Positions 23,961 to 35,828 of a stretch of DNA of 64,000 nucleotides are shown here, piece by piece. The stretch is taken from positions 2,232,001-2,296,000 of the forward strand of contig NEEC01000004.1 of NCBI GenBank assembly GCA_002189035.1. Reading direction: 5' to 3'. Within the stretch, counting starts at the first letter, position 1. Every line of letters starts with the position of its first letter. The stretch comes from Utricularia gibba. Taxonomy: Eukaryota; Streptophyta; Magnoliopsida; Lamiales; Lentibulariaceae. The position numbers and the translations under genes are program-made. The notes under the pieces are model-generated. The model had not been told where the DNA came from and did no database searches. It saw only the letters and a program-made list of their open reading frames with translations.

Positions 23961-24879
23961 TGAAAGTAAAAAGCATTAGACAGAATTCCATTTATTTTAT
24001 ATTATCAAATATTTTAATTTTAAAAATATTAGGGATTGATTGAGATCAAATTTGAATATGACATAATTAACTCTAATTGTACTTGCTGAAACACATACAA
24101 AACACTCATAATTATTCAAGATGAGTCAATTGTGAGTTACTTGGGTCAACTCATATACCCTTTTCTTTGTTGTTCCCTTTTTTACTTGTTTTTTATTATT
24201 GAATGTTAGGATAACGGCTAATGCTAACTTTATTTTTCTTTTCATTTGTACTTATATAAATTTTAGTTAAGACATCTTTTTCTCAAAATACCTTTCCTTA
24301 GATCTATTCCCTAAAAATTATTTTTTGACATAGGTGTAAACTTTGGAGTTTTTTAGAGTGGTTCAAAAGGTCTCTGATTCAACTGTAAGTTTTGTTAAAT
24401 GTGATATCATTTTATTTATCCATAAGAATTTTCACAAACGATTTAATAAGCGCCTCCTTCATTATTGATGTAGTTGTTTTTTTCTTAATACTTTTCAAAG
24501 ATTTATTCTTCGTTGTTTCCTTAATATTTTCTGCATTATGGTTTCTCTTGGTCATGACATTATTTACTAGTGCTTTTTCAATGAAACTTGTGTCATCATT
24601 TCTTTCATTGGGGCTTTTTTACCAACCCTCTTTTAAACATTGTTACCACCATCGACTTGAGGGGATTTTCTTTTGCATTTGTTTTCTTTTCATTCCCTTC
24701 CATCTAAATTTAAGATTGGGGTACTACCACTTTAGAGTTTCTTGAAAAATTTGATGCCCAATCATTTCTACACTTAGGATTTGAGTCGATTCATCACCCC
24801 TTGATGCGAACAAACATTTTTTGGGAGATTTGGAAAATTAACTCTCACCTTTAAAAAAAATTAGATTGAACTATAATTC

Positions 24880-25640
24880 TAAATTAAAAAAAGGTATGAA
24901 TATGATATTGATTGCTATGATGCATTTGCTCTAGTTGTTAGTTTCGATACTATAAAACTTTGAACTATTGGGATTATCATAGAAAATTGAGAAATAGATG
25001 AAATGGAGATTAACCTTTTTGAATGAAAATTTGTAAGTGAAAATCTATTATGTATAGATATTAGGTTTTGAAGTATCTAAAAATAAAGTATAAAAATAGC
25101 ACCTTATTTTTCATATAAAAAATTATTACTTACGTTTGATTTTTAAAAACTTAACAAAAATAAAATTACGTTATTTACATTTGTATATGAGCAATGTGTA
25201 ATTCTTATTGCTATGATCTGTATGGATGATATCATAATTAGAAATAGTTATTTGAATAAAATTAATAAGCTCAAAATATTTTTATTGAAGAAATTCAACA
25301 ATATTTAAGGATCATACATCAATTCTTATGAATAAAGATTAAGTAACAGCAAGAAGTAATTTTTTTTATTTCAATCAAAGTTTATTAGACACGTGCTAGG
25401 AACACTTGACCTCTTGGAATGTTCTTTAATGAGTATATCTTTTCTCCAAAACTATAACTTAATATGTTGTTGTTTGGAAATATAGTAGATCCAACTCTAT
25501 ATAAATTTACGGTAGGATATCTAATGTTTATTATTAACACTTAACTAGATGTCATGTATCATTAGTTTATTTTTTTAATTTATGCAAGATTTATTGGTGA
25601 AACACTTTTAGTGCACTTTCATTAATTAGATCTATGGTTG
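24880..25640 (+). mobile_element. Ty1/copia reverse transcriptase fossil
   Basis: Fragmented plus-strand frames follow the copia RT order. YEYDIDCYDAFALVVSFDTI near 24897 corresponds to the YxETFAPVxRxxTIR motif. Then comes the MDVKTAFLNG-like EIDEMEINLFE near 24990. CMDDIIIRNSYLNKINKLKI near 25215 corresponds to the catalytic YVDD (here M-DD). KFIRHVLGTLDLLECS near 25380 and VGYLMFIINT with DVMYH near 25510-25555 correspond to the region after RT. Numerous stops and shifts make it dead. LTRs were not located. Confidence 0.65.
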
Positions 25641-25644
25641 ATTT

Positions 25645-26690
25645 ATAATCTATATTATATCTAAAATAACGAGATCACGCATGGTTTTGTTGACTTGTAT
25701 TTCCCCAGCACAAATGATTTCCAAAGTACCTCAAGATATTTCATCAAACATGCTTCTATTGGAATATGTTGCAATTCTAAGAAGTAACAAACAATTAATC
25801 TATAAAAGTGGCAAAGTATGTTATTACTTCTTTGGTTAGAAATTAGGGATTAAGGAAGATACTTAATTGATCTTGGGAAAAAGAACAAAGATGCAACCAC
25901 TGCCAACTTAATTTAGTTTATTGAATATTCTTACATAATTAATATCCTAGGTTTATTATTAATATGGAATTGGTTTCATTCCATTTTATGTATTTTTTTA
26001 TTGAAATGATACAATTTTTCTTGATCTAACTTTTTTCTTGGTACACATAACCTGTTTTTCATTGCCGATTCTTCTTCAACAAAAATATTACAAGCTTAAA
26101 GGTTCATCTAATTGTTCCTGTCAACAATCTTGTGCTGAAATATGCCTGAGAAGAAGCAGCAATCTAATTCCTATTGGAATGCAATCTGATTCCTTTGGCC
26201 TTGCACATCATCAGATAATGATATGCTTTTGTAGTTATGTGAGACATGTATTTTATCAGGTAAAATCCAGCAAAGCTGGCAAACCTCTTGAGCGTATGAA
26301 TCAATTATGTAAGAGAAGAATTCACTATGGTTCAGTAATATAAAAATGGAATGTAATAGCAGCGCTCTATTGGTACAATAAGAACACTCATATAGGTAGA
26401 ACCATGCCACCCACTGCTCTCTCGACACCCATCACCAATCAATGATGCTTATAGAACTAAAGCAAAAAAAATTATTCTCTTCAACAGTTATGATAATGTT
26501 GTACATATTCATGATATGCTAATTGATTATAACCACCCTCATTGCAATGATTTCCATCAAGCCCACAGCAATGCTCTCACTATTTCAACCCACTTGTGAT
26601 TACGTAGCTCTACTTTCAGCTTATCTGCAATAGCTTGCTTTTTTCTTTTCTTACGAGCTTGGTGAACGTTAGAACTTGTTTGTTAAATGT
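25645..26690. other. Intergenic DNA, unclassified
   Basis: About 1 kb with overlapping ORFs on both strands (26038-26343 plus, 26171-26428 minus), neither of which matches a family I know. The stretch 26090-26440 is less AT-rich than its surroundings and could be part of an unrecognised insertion. Confidence 0.35.
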
Positions 26691-26691
26691 C

Positions 26692-27665
26692 ATGGTCTAG
26701 CACATTCAACTCATCAAAAGAAATTTATAAATCTAGCTATTCTACTATACAAATTATAGGAATTAATGTAGTGTGGTAAACAATAGTCGAATCTACATGA
26801 AATGCCTGCAATTTCCTGAAGTACTTTACATTTATTGAAAACATGAGAGTTTTCTAAGAGTTTAACTCCATGCAAGTAAAACATAAAATAACAACAGTTG
26901 AAATAAACGAGTTGCAAGAGTGAAGAAGCGCATAAAATAACAAGGATACATAGAAAATATAAAGTAAACATGTCTTGGATAAGTTTTACACTAGGGTCTA
27001 ACTCTTGTGTCATTCAAGAAAGCTTATAAGCTTAAACCCAGTTTCAACACGTTTAAAAACAGGGCAAAGGTTCATAGGAACAGTAAATAATATGTTAAAC
27101 TTAAAAGCAAACACGAAGGGCTTAAATAGGAATATGTTCATAAGTTAAGATAAAGTTCACAAGAGGTTTCTTATTCGTAACAAGGATTTAGAAACGTAAC
27201 ATTAAGCATGGAAATACACATAGTAACAATAGCAAATGCAACAACAAGAATGAAAGTAAAGAACATAGAAATAAAATGTCCAGCAGTTTCTCTCGATCGT
27301 AGATTTGCTGAAAATGAAAATTCTGGATGGAAATCTTATGGAGAAATGTAGATTTGAAAGTCGTCGGAGCCGTTCACCGGAGAATCACTGTTCTCCTCAC
27401 TCACCCTCCTCTAATGTTCTCTCGCTTCTCTTTTTTTTTTTCCGCTCAAAGTAAGGATATCTCCATCTTTTTTATGGACTTCTAAAAGAAAAATCTCTAC
27501 TTCAGGTCTTATCTTTTTAGAAAATGGTTGTTTTCGGTGAAAAATACTTTTTACATAGCTTTTTTTATCTCTTTTAATTTGTTAATATAGAAAATGTGTT
27601 GTTACAATACTAGCTCTTACTCTGGTAAAAATTAAACATAGACTAAAGAAAAAATGAGAGTTTTT
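26692..27665 (+). repeat. Dispersed repeat, copy A (about 1 kb)
   Basis: The segment aligns end to end by eye with 40262-41240 in the same orientation. Shared landmarks in the same order: TCAAAAGAAAT at the left, GGAATTAATGTAGTGTGG (other copy AAAATTAATGTAGTGTGA), the exact 15-mer CTTGTGTCATTCAAG at 27004-27018, AGCCGTTC, a pyrimidine-rich TTCTC tract, and a right end near AGAGTTTT. It carries no real coding sequence. The copies are diverged, so insertion is old. The family is unidentified; it may be an LTR or the non-coding interior of a retroelement. Confidence 0.7.
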
Positions 27666-28859
27666 TGCTCAATTGTTGTCAATTAAGCCTATTTTATCAT
27701 AATAAATATATTTCAACAAACTAAATACATAAAAAAGATACAATTTAGTACAATATATAATATTTAATTATATTAAACATACCTAAAAAACACATATAAA
27801 AATATAATAAAAATAGTGTTATCAGGGCTCTAGCATATCATTAGGCTCTATGATCAAATTCACATCAATGTTTATCATCTTGTCCAATGTATCACAATTT
27901 GCTACTGCATTGTTTGATGCTTGTTTAGAATAGTCACCAGTATGATTAGCTTCTTTACTATATATATATCTACAACTTATTACTCTAGATATGCTACAAG
28001 AATAAATCATTGATGAATTGCTTCTTCACTTAACATTTTATTCCGTACATTTTTCAATCTGAACAGATAGTGAATTTTTATTTAGATGGCTCAAGAGTAA
28101 AAATGTAATTTATATATGAATTAAGATTATAGGATAGATATCATTTAAATTTTATAATAAGAACAAAATATTTTTAAACTCTCTCTACCGTCGAAAAAAA
28201 AATATTGTTAAAAAATTAATTAGTAGAATTAGATAAAAAAAAAGGAAGGTTATAGTGTTTGGCTAGTTCTCTGAATTTACATGCTTTTAATTTTCCTAAT
28301 GTTTGGATATTATTATTTTCCATTATTTTGGAAATAATTGATACTTACATTTACAATCAATGTTGGGAGTTATTGATCCTTCAACGTCCAACCATATCAT
28401 ATTAGACGTACTTCCATTCACAACAATTTTTCTTGACCGAAATTTGGACTCGCTCAAAATCCACCCACTTGGTCTGATACATGAATAGTTTATATTATAA
28501 CATAGTTGTATACATCGATTGTATTATATTTCTTTGCTTGTTGCCTATTTTTGAGTCGCCCCTTGCATGTTGGCATGTTGACAATGTTGTCGCTCTCGGT
28601 ATTGAAGAATGATTGATGGAGAGAAAACTGGAACGCACGAGGATGCAATGCGGCTGTAAGAAGGCAGGGGATTGAGATTTCCTTGTCACGAGCTGATCTA
28701 GTTTGCACCCATTTAAGGCGAGACCAGGGCAGGCCAGGCCAGGCCAATAGGAATAGGAAGAGGCCATGCCATTAAATCCGGATCGCCCAACACAATAATG
28801 ACTCCCTTCATTTCTCTTCCTCCTTCTCCTCCTCTTCCTTCTCCCTGATTCAGTATCTG

Positions 28860-28906
28860 ATGCAGAAGCAGAAGCAGAAGCAGACGCAGATGCAGATGAT
28901 GCAGAG
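28860..28906 (+). repeat. Imperfect GCAGAA/GCAGAT hexanucleotide repeat
   Basis: About eight units of GCAGAA, GCAGAC and GCAGAT in tandem, ending in GATGATGCAGAG. On the minus strand this reads as a Ser-Ala run. It is simple-sequence DNA. Confidence 0.85.
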
Positions 28907-29145
28907 CCTTCCCCACCCCACCTGTCCTTCTGGATATCTACTACTTGCTTGGGGGAGGGGGACATGCCTTTTTGTTTTGTTTTCATTTGGATTTTTAGTT
29001 ACATCCCAAGGTCAAAGCAGTAGGATCTAAGGGGCGATCGTGACACTACATTTTATCTAGCCTCAGATGGCGACATCTCTCTCCCTCTCTCTCACTCACT
29101 CATACCCCGCTCGCCGCTACTCAGGGAGGCCACCTGGACAGCAGA

Positions 29146-29178
29146 GCTCCAGCTCCAGCTCCTGCTCCTGCTCCTGCA
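29146..29178 (+). repeat. AGCTCC/TGCTCC microsatellite
   Basis: Tandem AGCTCC units pass into CTGCTC units. It lies in a GC-richer island about 1.75 kb upstream of the ANT-like gene. Simple-sequence repeat. Confidence 0.8.
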
Positions 29179-30259
29179 TACTACTACTACGCACGCAGAG
29201 ACGACATCAGGAAGTCAGGGAGGGTCCTCCCTTTCTTTCTTCCTTCCCCTTCATTTCCCTTTTTTTCTTTTGTGTGCAACTTGCAAGAACTGAACTGGGA
29301 AACTTGTCTGGTGAATTTAAGGTCTCTGGTGTGGCCGCAGGCTTTAGGGTATCCTCCCCTACGTACTGTTTATTTTATTATGGGAATTACTGGCTTATAG
29401 TTTCTAAATTTAGTGGCGTGCAAAATCCAACCCGAAATTAAATGCATTATTCAATACAAATAAAGGGACCTGACCCTGAGCCTGAGGGGTTCGTATTATC
29501 GGGATGCGCCAAGATTTGGGGCCAAAAATAATACCGCAAAATGTCAAATAAAGACGCGCACCCAGCATACAACTTACAATTATAGTATTATTGTGTGAAC
29601 CTTAGTCGGTGTCCTGTTTTATGTATTTTTTAAATTGATTCTTTTTAATTTTTGAAAATTCTAATCTTTAGCCATTCAGTATTTAATTTTTATATATTCT
29701 AAAAATATATTTATATTATAATAGTAAACTAAATAATAATTTAATATATTAAACTTTACAATATACATTTTATTTTATTAAATTTTATAATATAATTTAA
29801 TGTTATCTTTATATTCTCAAATTGATTTTATTTACATAATCTGAAAATTGATTCTATTCTAAATTTCTTAAGTGCAACTTCAAATTATAGAACAATACCT
29901 TAATTTACATCCTATTATGAGTAATTCATGCTCGTCTAAATATGGATATTATTAATTTAATTACAGTATTTCCAAATAAAAGTGAAAATAATAAGGTATT
30001 TTGAGCCATTGGCTTCACGACATCAAATAAGGATGAGTTTATGTTTTACTACAAACTCATGCATCATTAAATAAGGAAATGTTCGAGATTTATAACATTC
30101 ATTCTCGGCAAATATAGTAAAATATGATTAAAAATATAATATATAGTCTGAAATGACATAAAATATATTATTATTTATATAGAAAGTGGGGAGCGGAGAT
30201 AGGAATAGGCAGGAGTAGGGCAGTGGGCCGCAGGCATGAGTCAGCAGTCACAAGCGGCA

Positions 30260-30301
30260 GGGCAGGGCTGGGGCAGGGCAGGGGCAGGGGCAGGGGCAGG
30301 G
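30260..30301 (+). repeat. GGGGCA/GGGCA tandem array with G-quadruplex potential
   Basis: Eight runs of three or four G separated by CA or CT within 42 bases, embedded in AT-rich DNA. The pattern satisfies the usual four-run G-quadruplex rule twice over. It lies about 625 bases upstream of the ANT-like start codon, so it falls within the likely promoter. The sequence is certain; any regulatory effect is inference. Confidence 0.85.
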
Positions 30302-30926
30302 CAGGTGACGGTGAGTCGCAGTGATGCGCTAGATTCCGTCAAGGATTTTGTGAGCCGGATTTTGTCTTTCTTTTCAAATCCTATTTTTTATTCTTTCTTA
30401 AAATTATTTTAAAAATGAATTATTTAGGGATATTTTTTCGTCTGTTCTACTCCGTGTAATAGCGAAGATTAAATTCATTCAGAATATTCATCCAAAGGGG
30501 TTTGAAGAGGTGGCATGGCATATCCATTGGGCAATTATGAAGTCATTTGTTTAGCATGTGTAAACACAACAAACAGATTAGGATTGTAGCCTCGTTAACA
30601 CAGATTCCCAAGGAAATGCTACCTGTTTCCCAGCAGCATACGTTCCCTTTGCTGAAACTTCTTCCTTTCCACCCTTCTGTTTTCTTTAAAGGGCCCTCTG
30701 TTCATTCCTTGTGTGTCTGAAAGTGAGAGAGAGAGAGAGAGGGGGAAAGAGAGAGAAAACAAGTTCTCTTCATGCTGATGAGTTTGTGAAAACGAAAGCC
30801 CAAGGTCACTCACTGGCTCTGGAACCAGCATTTCAAAGCCATTGCAGTAATTCCCATTTCATTTGGAAGCCAATGATTGCAACTTCTTTTCTTCTTCGTT
30901 GATTTTTTGCTTCCTCTGTGAAAAAG
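30302..30926 (+). promoter_or_regulatory. Promoter and leader of the ANT-like gene, with GA repeat
   Basis: The interval before the ANT-like start contains a GA-rich tract (GAGAGAGAGAGAGAGGGGGA at 30725-30744, continuing to 30755). Such GA tracts are frequent in plant core promoters and 5' UTRs and bind BBR/BPC GAGA-type proteins, which are known regulators of meristem genes. A short upstream ATG frame at 30711-30902 may be an uORF if transcribed. No clear TATA box was identified. Confidence 0.55.
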
Positions 30927-33492
30927 ATGCCAATGAACGAAGAAAATGGCTGGCTGGGATTTTCCCTTTACCCCAGCATGAAAATGGAAGCTGCAAATCC
31001 CAATCTTGATGTCCAGTTAACTGAAGCTTCTTCTGCGTCTGCAATGGCGTATCTTTCCTCTTTTAGTAACCCCCAAAACTCTGACTTTTCTTCGTCTTCA
31101 TCACCTCTCTCTATGATGCCTCTCAAATCAGATGGCTCTTTATGCATCCTTGGAGGTATTTTCTCTTTTCCTCAGTCACGTTTTTCATGTACTCTTTCGA
31201 TGTTTCTAAAGTTTCATTATTTTTGTGAAGGAATGGTTCCAAGTTCCCCCAAACTTGAAGATTTCTTGGGAGGTGCCACCATGGCTGCTCATGATGCAAT
31301 GGCTCTGAGTTTAGACAGTGTATTCTACGGGCAAGAAGCGTTTCCAGGGCAACCCCACCTTGTTGGTCGGATTCCTACAATGTCTGTTGATGAAATCCAG
31401 TTTCACAAAACGTGGAGTGATCAACATCAGCATTTCCCTCATCCCATTAGTATTAACAACAACACAATGGTGGTTCAAAATGGAGGTGGTTCAAGGGATA
31501 TACAGCAGTGCTTGAGCTTGTCTATGAGCCCTGGCTCTCAGACAAGCTGTGTTACTGCTTCAAGACAGATCTCACCCACTGAATCCGTACCCAAGAAAAG
31601 AGGCTCTGAGAAGTTAGCCCATAAGCAAACAGTTCATAGAAAATCTATTGATACATTTGGGCAAAGAACCTCTCAGTATAGAGGAGTTACAAGGTCTGAA
31701 GTTTTTAGTAGTTTTCTCTACAAAAGCTTTTGAGTCAGGTATGATTTCGGTTTTCTTTTTTATTTACAGACATAGATGGACTGGAAGGTATGAAGCTCAT
31801 TTGTGGGATAACAGCTGCAAGAAAGAAGGACAAACAAGAAAAGGAAGACAAGGTTAGCAAATACTAAACCTTTATCATATGTGAACACTTTGACTCGTCC
31901 TCTTGTTAAAAAAATGATCTCACTCATCATTTGTGCGTCGTGGCCCGCAATCCCGTTCCCACCATTCATGCGATCTTCAGTTTATCTCGGTGAGTTAAGA
32001 AGTTGTTGTAACAAGCAAACTTTTACTACCACTATTGTTTGAGCTTGGATTATTTACTAACTTGAATCCTCTTTATAGGAGGCTACGATATGGAAGAGAA
32101 GGCAGCTAGAGCTTATGATCTTGCTGCTCTCAAGTATTGGGGTCCTTCAACACACATAAACTTCGCTGTAAGTGTGAAAATGCTGTTCTTTATTCGATTT
32201 TTCACTTTTGATGTGAGATTTCTTGAACTTTTTAATGTTGTTGGCACAGTTGGAAAACTACCATCAAGAACTGGAGGAAATGAAGAACATGAGCAGGCAG
32301 GAATATGTTGCTCATCTGAGAAGGTATCCATCTCAATCTGTTATTGAATCTTGATATGTTTCTGGAAAGTTGATGTCACAAACATGGATTCTCTACTCCT
32401 AATTTACTTCAGGAAAAGCAGTGGATTTTCTAGGGGTGCTTCGATTTACCGAGGCGTGACGAGGTTGCCCCTAACTCTTTTTTTTTTTTTTTTTGGCTAA
32501 TACTCAAAGCAGATGTAAGGAGTTTTGAACTGAGTTTTGTTGTCTGTTTCCAGGCATCATCAGCATGGAAGATGGCAAGCCAGAATCGGCAGGGTGGCCG
32601 GCAACAAGGACCTCTACCTTGGAACCTTCAGTAAGATGAATTACTTCAAAACACATTAGCTTTAAGGGTCATGATTTGTCTGTGACACTCGCAAATTAGT
32701 TTTATTGGATTCTTCGCTCTGATTTCTACTTTGAGGAAAGGTGATGAACACTTTATCCCAACTCCTTTTCAATGCTTTTATAAGGCTGATCCAGCGGCCA
32801 ACTTTGACTGTACGTTGCAATTGGATAGTATTCATCTGGATCAAGCTTTTTTAAAGGCAACAACAATATGAAAAGAAGAATTGGCAGCAAGCTTTTGTTT
32901 CAATAGTTCACTTTGTTGTGATTTTCCTCTTTCAGGTACACAGGAGGAGGCAGCCGAGGCTTATGACATCGCAGCGATCAAATTCCGGGGCATAAATGCT
33001 GTCACGAATTTCGACATCTCACGGTATGATGTCGACAAGATCATGTCCAGCAGCAGTCTTCCCTCTGGAGGGGAGGTGGTCAGAAGGAGCAAAATTGAAA
33101 ATTGCCCTCAGCCCAACTCAGCAACCGACTGGAAAATCGTGCTGTGTGAACAACCAAGGAATGGCATCCTCGAGCCACCACTGATGAGGGGAAGCTATCA
33201 GTATCAGGGGCCCCCTGCATTTGCAGTTGGGCTCCATGATCTCATTGGTGCCTCATCAATGCAAAGAGATGTTCATGGCTGCAATGCTGGTGCTGATGCC
33301 GCTCCTCCTCAGTTCTCAAATCCATCTTCGATAGTTAGTAGCATGAACAGCTCAAGGGAAGCTAGTCCGGATCGATTTGGTGCTCATCACATTCTGAAAA
33401 CTCAAGCAGCAGCAATGGGAAGTAACAGCAGCATGTTACTCAGCTCAAACGCAATTCATTTCCCCTTCTTTGCTGCGTGGAACGACACTTAG
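30927..33492 (+). CDS. AINTEGUMENTA-like double-AP2 transcription factor
   Basis: Nuclear regulator of organ growth and meristem activity by family. Exons: 30927-31155, 31231-31693, 31770-31852, 31981-31989, 32079-32167, 32250-32323, 32413-32463, 32554-32630, 32936-33492; phases agree and give 543 aa. Visible: euANT motifs [10 protein letters not shown] near the N-terminus and PKLEDFLGG; then [14 protein letters not shown] starting the first AP2 domain (about 220-290) with [20 protein letters not shown] and [20 protein letters not shown]; a linker with [20 protein letters not shown]; a second AP2 domain (about 325-390) with [18 protein letters not shown] and [20 protein letters not shown] variable Ser/Gln-rich tail follows. 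SCKKEG and the YDMEEK and [13 protein letters not shown] signatures favour the ANT/AIL1 side over AIL5-7 (PLT). The ATG at 30927 starts MPMNEENG; an alternative ATG two codons later cannot be excluded. Confidence 0.93.
31981..31989 (+). other. 9-nt microexon of the ANT-like gene
   Basis: The nine bases TTTATCTCG lie between acceptor CTTCAG and donor GTGAGT. They join CAAG (end of exon 3) to GAGGC (start of exon 5), giving Q-VYL-GGY, the invariant VYLGGY of the first AP2 domain. Without it that strand of the domain would be missing. A 9-base miniexon at this position is a known hallmark of ANT/AP2 genes. Confidence 0.93.
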
Positions 33493-35828
33493 GATCCCAA
33501 TCAAGTCAACTTCTAGGAAACGGGTTCAGGAAAAAAACAGGATTTTGGTCTCTTTTTTCCTATGTCGGACCTGTTTTTTTCTGCAACTCCCAACGTAAAC
33601 AAAAGAAAAGATGTTCCTTTTTTTCTCCTCCCTGAATGTTAGTAGGGTTCATTGTTTCTTCCCGCGGCATCAAAACAGTTCACTACGAAAAAAGAGTGCT
33701 TTATCCATACCAGGAACAATATAAAAGAGATGAAAACTCAGTTGCATAACTGCAACGCAAATCCCAATATGATAGATTCTTCATGTTTCATCATCTTTGG
33801 CTTTGGCTCTCTTTCAAAAAAGGCGGTAGCACCTGCAATGCAATAAAAGCAGTGGAGGAGGCAGGAGGATATTCCGTATTCTGTTCCTTAGACATCCCCA
33901 TGCTTTCAGCGATTACTTGTAATTTTCTCCTATTTTCAGGAGGCGCTCTACCCACCATCCTCGCACGCATGCCAAACCTCGATATGCTATTTTTCAAAAT
34001 ACCATTTGCATTTGGATTCCCTTTCTTTTTTTCTAGTCAAAATCATCCCATTTGACAACATGTATGTCTTTAGGGGCTAGTTTCTTTATTCATTCTCTAT
34101 TTTACGAACTTTACAATACAACATTTTCAACTTTAATCAAAGCTTAAATATCATTACCACTGCTCGTTACATAAACTCCGTTTTGAACACATTTCCTGGG
34201 ATCTACAACCACTGATGAATTGACAGCATAACATTTTGATCCACTTTAGTACTGTTATTTGAATCGAGAGAAAGTTTTTTGCACATTTCTTTTTTGTCAT
34301 GGCTAACACGCTCATGCTACTCGCTTGAGGTGGAGGGTGTTGAAATTGGTATTGAAATTCAGTATCCAATGGATTGGGCGAGTGTACACGTGAAACTCAA
34401 GTATAAAAGAAACGTAAATCATATTAGAAAAGATTAAGTCCAATTAATTACTAATGATTCACAATTTTTATATACTTAATTATTTTATTTTCATTTTCCG
34501 ATGTGGAATTATGTATTCTAATAGAAGCCTGCTGCTTAAAATTTATATCCATTGAAGCTTTAAACTAATGTTTCATTCCTACTTTTCCATATGGTCCAAA
34601 GAGTACATGCAATGACTATTTTCCAACAATGAATTTCTTATTCTGTTGTAAGTTACTTGCGGTAATTTTCTTATGTACATAGTTTGGTTTGGTTTCATCA
34701 TATCCCTTGGTCCTTTTCTATGATGAAGATGGATGAGCATATATACCCGACCCACTTGGAAATTTTATTACAATTGAAATGACGGTTTCCTCAAGGTGTA
34801 GTAGTGATATTACCTCGCCCCGATTTGTTGCATCCGTTTTACATAATCATTACTGTTGAAAGTTGGCTCCTTTTCTTAAGAAAACCTGTCGTTACCCTTC
34901 CCATCAAAACGAAGGTTTTTATTGGGCTGAAGTTGCTACAAGCCATTCTCTTTTAATCCCACCTGTGAATGAAATAGGAACATTTCCTATGTATTTGTTT
35001 TACAGAAATTGATATATCGGGAAATATTTTAATAGGGATAGTAAATGAAAAATTAATATGTTTAAATAAAAAAAGTATTTTAAATATCATATTTGATATG
35101 ATAAGAAAAAAGAAGTATATGAAATGTGTTTTAAAACCTTATTTTTATAAAAATACAATTATATCATTTTAAATAAATCATAACTGAAAATATACATACT
35201 TTTCAAAATAGACTGTTAGATTTACTTGAATAAATTAAGAAGAAATTGCAGGAAGATCATGAGAACAAAATCATCATAATATATTATTAAATAAACATGA
35301 AATTATCTTAAAATATTACTAAAAAACATAAAATTATTTTATACTACCTGAACTATTTAAATCCCATCTATTCTCCCCTGATTTCATTTTCTAAATTCTA
35401 TGCATTTCAAATCTCAATGGCTTTTTAAACAATTCAATATGATTTTCCTAATAATCATATTCCATCACATTCTATCTGACAAATATATCCTGTTCTAAAT
35501 TCAAAATCACTTGTCTACAGAGAAAAATTATTCATTTAACACAGGCATTCCAATTGCTTCATCGTTTCATGTTTTATCACTTCCACCAGTTTGATTAGGG
35601 AGAAGAAAAAGAAACACATAAGGAACATGGATTCATTCAGCCACAAACATTTAAAAAGAAAGGCAGACAGTTCTCCTACAGTTTTAGATAACTGATTCAT
35701 TTATGAACTCTTTTCCCCAAAACACTGATTCATTCCTCCAGATAATGAATTGGAAGCACACCCATCAACCGTTTCTGATATACAAACTACAGGTGTAGAA
35801 GAATAACTTTGTGCCCTCCTGTCTTCGC
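33493..35828. other. Intergenic DNA between ANT-like and MUB genes
   Basis: About 2.3 kb. The left 200-300 bases are likely ANT-like 3' UTR. The rest is AT-rich without coding evidence. ORFs at 33783-34055 (plus) and 34154-34369 (minus) are short and featureless. Confidence 0.5.

Larger units (their letters stand above)
27666..30258. other. Intergenic DNA with low-complexity patches
   Basis: Mostly AT-rich. A GC-richer island at about 28620-29350 holds two microsatellite-like tracts (listed separately) and overlapping ORFs on both strands (28495-28986 minus, 29067-29441 plus) whose translations are Ser/Ala, Arg or Ser/Cys runs. I judge these not to be genes. The island could be distal regulatory DNA or an old exon-bearing fragment of unknown origin. 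Confidence 0.4.

Noticed and set aside
26038-26428. Overlapping ORFs on both strands in a less AT-rich patch
   Set aside because: No motif match or codon pattern supporting either; kept only as unclassified DNA.
28495-28986. 163-codon minus-strand ORF with Ser-Ala and Arg runs
   Set aside because: Its composition comes from microsatellite DNA (GCAGAA-type units); no domain, no splice partner, and overlapping ORFs in other frames.
29067-29441. 124-codon plus ORF rich in Ser, Leu and Cys
   Set aside because: Low-complexity translation of CT- and AGCTCC-rich DNA; no recognisable protein features.
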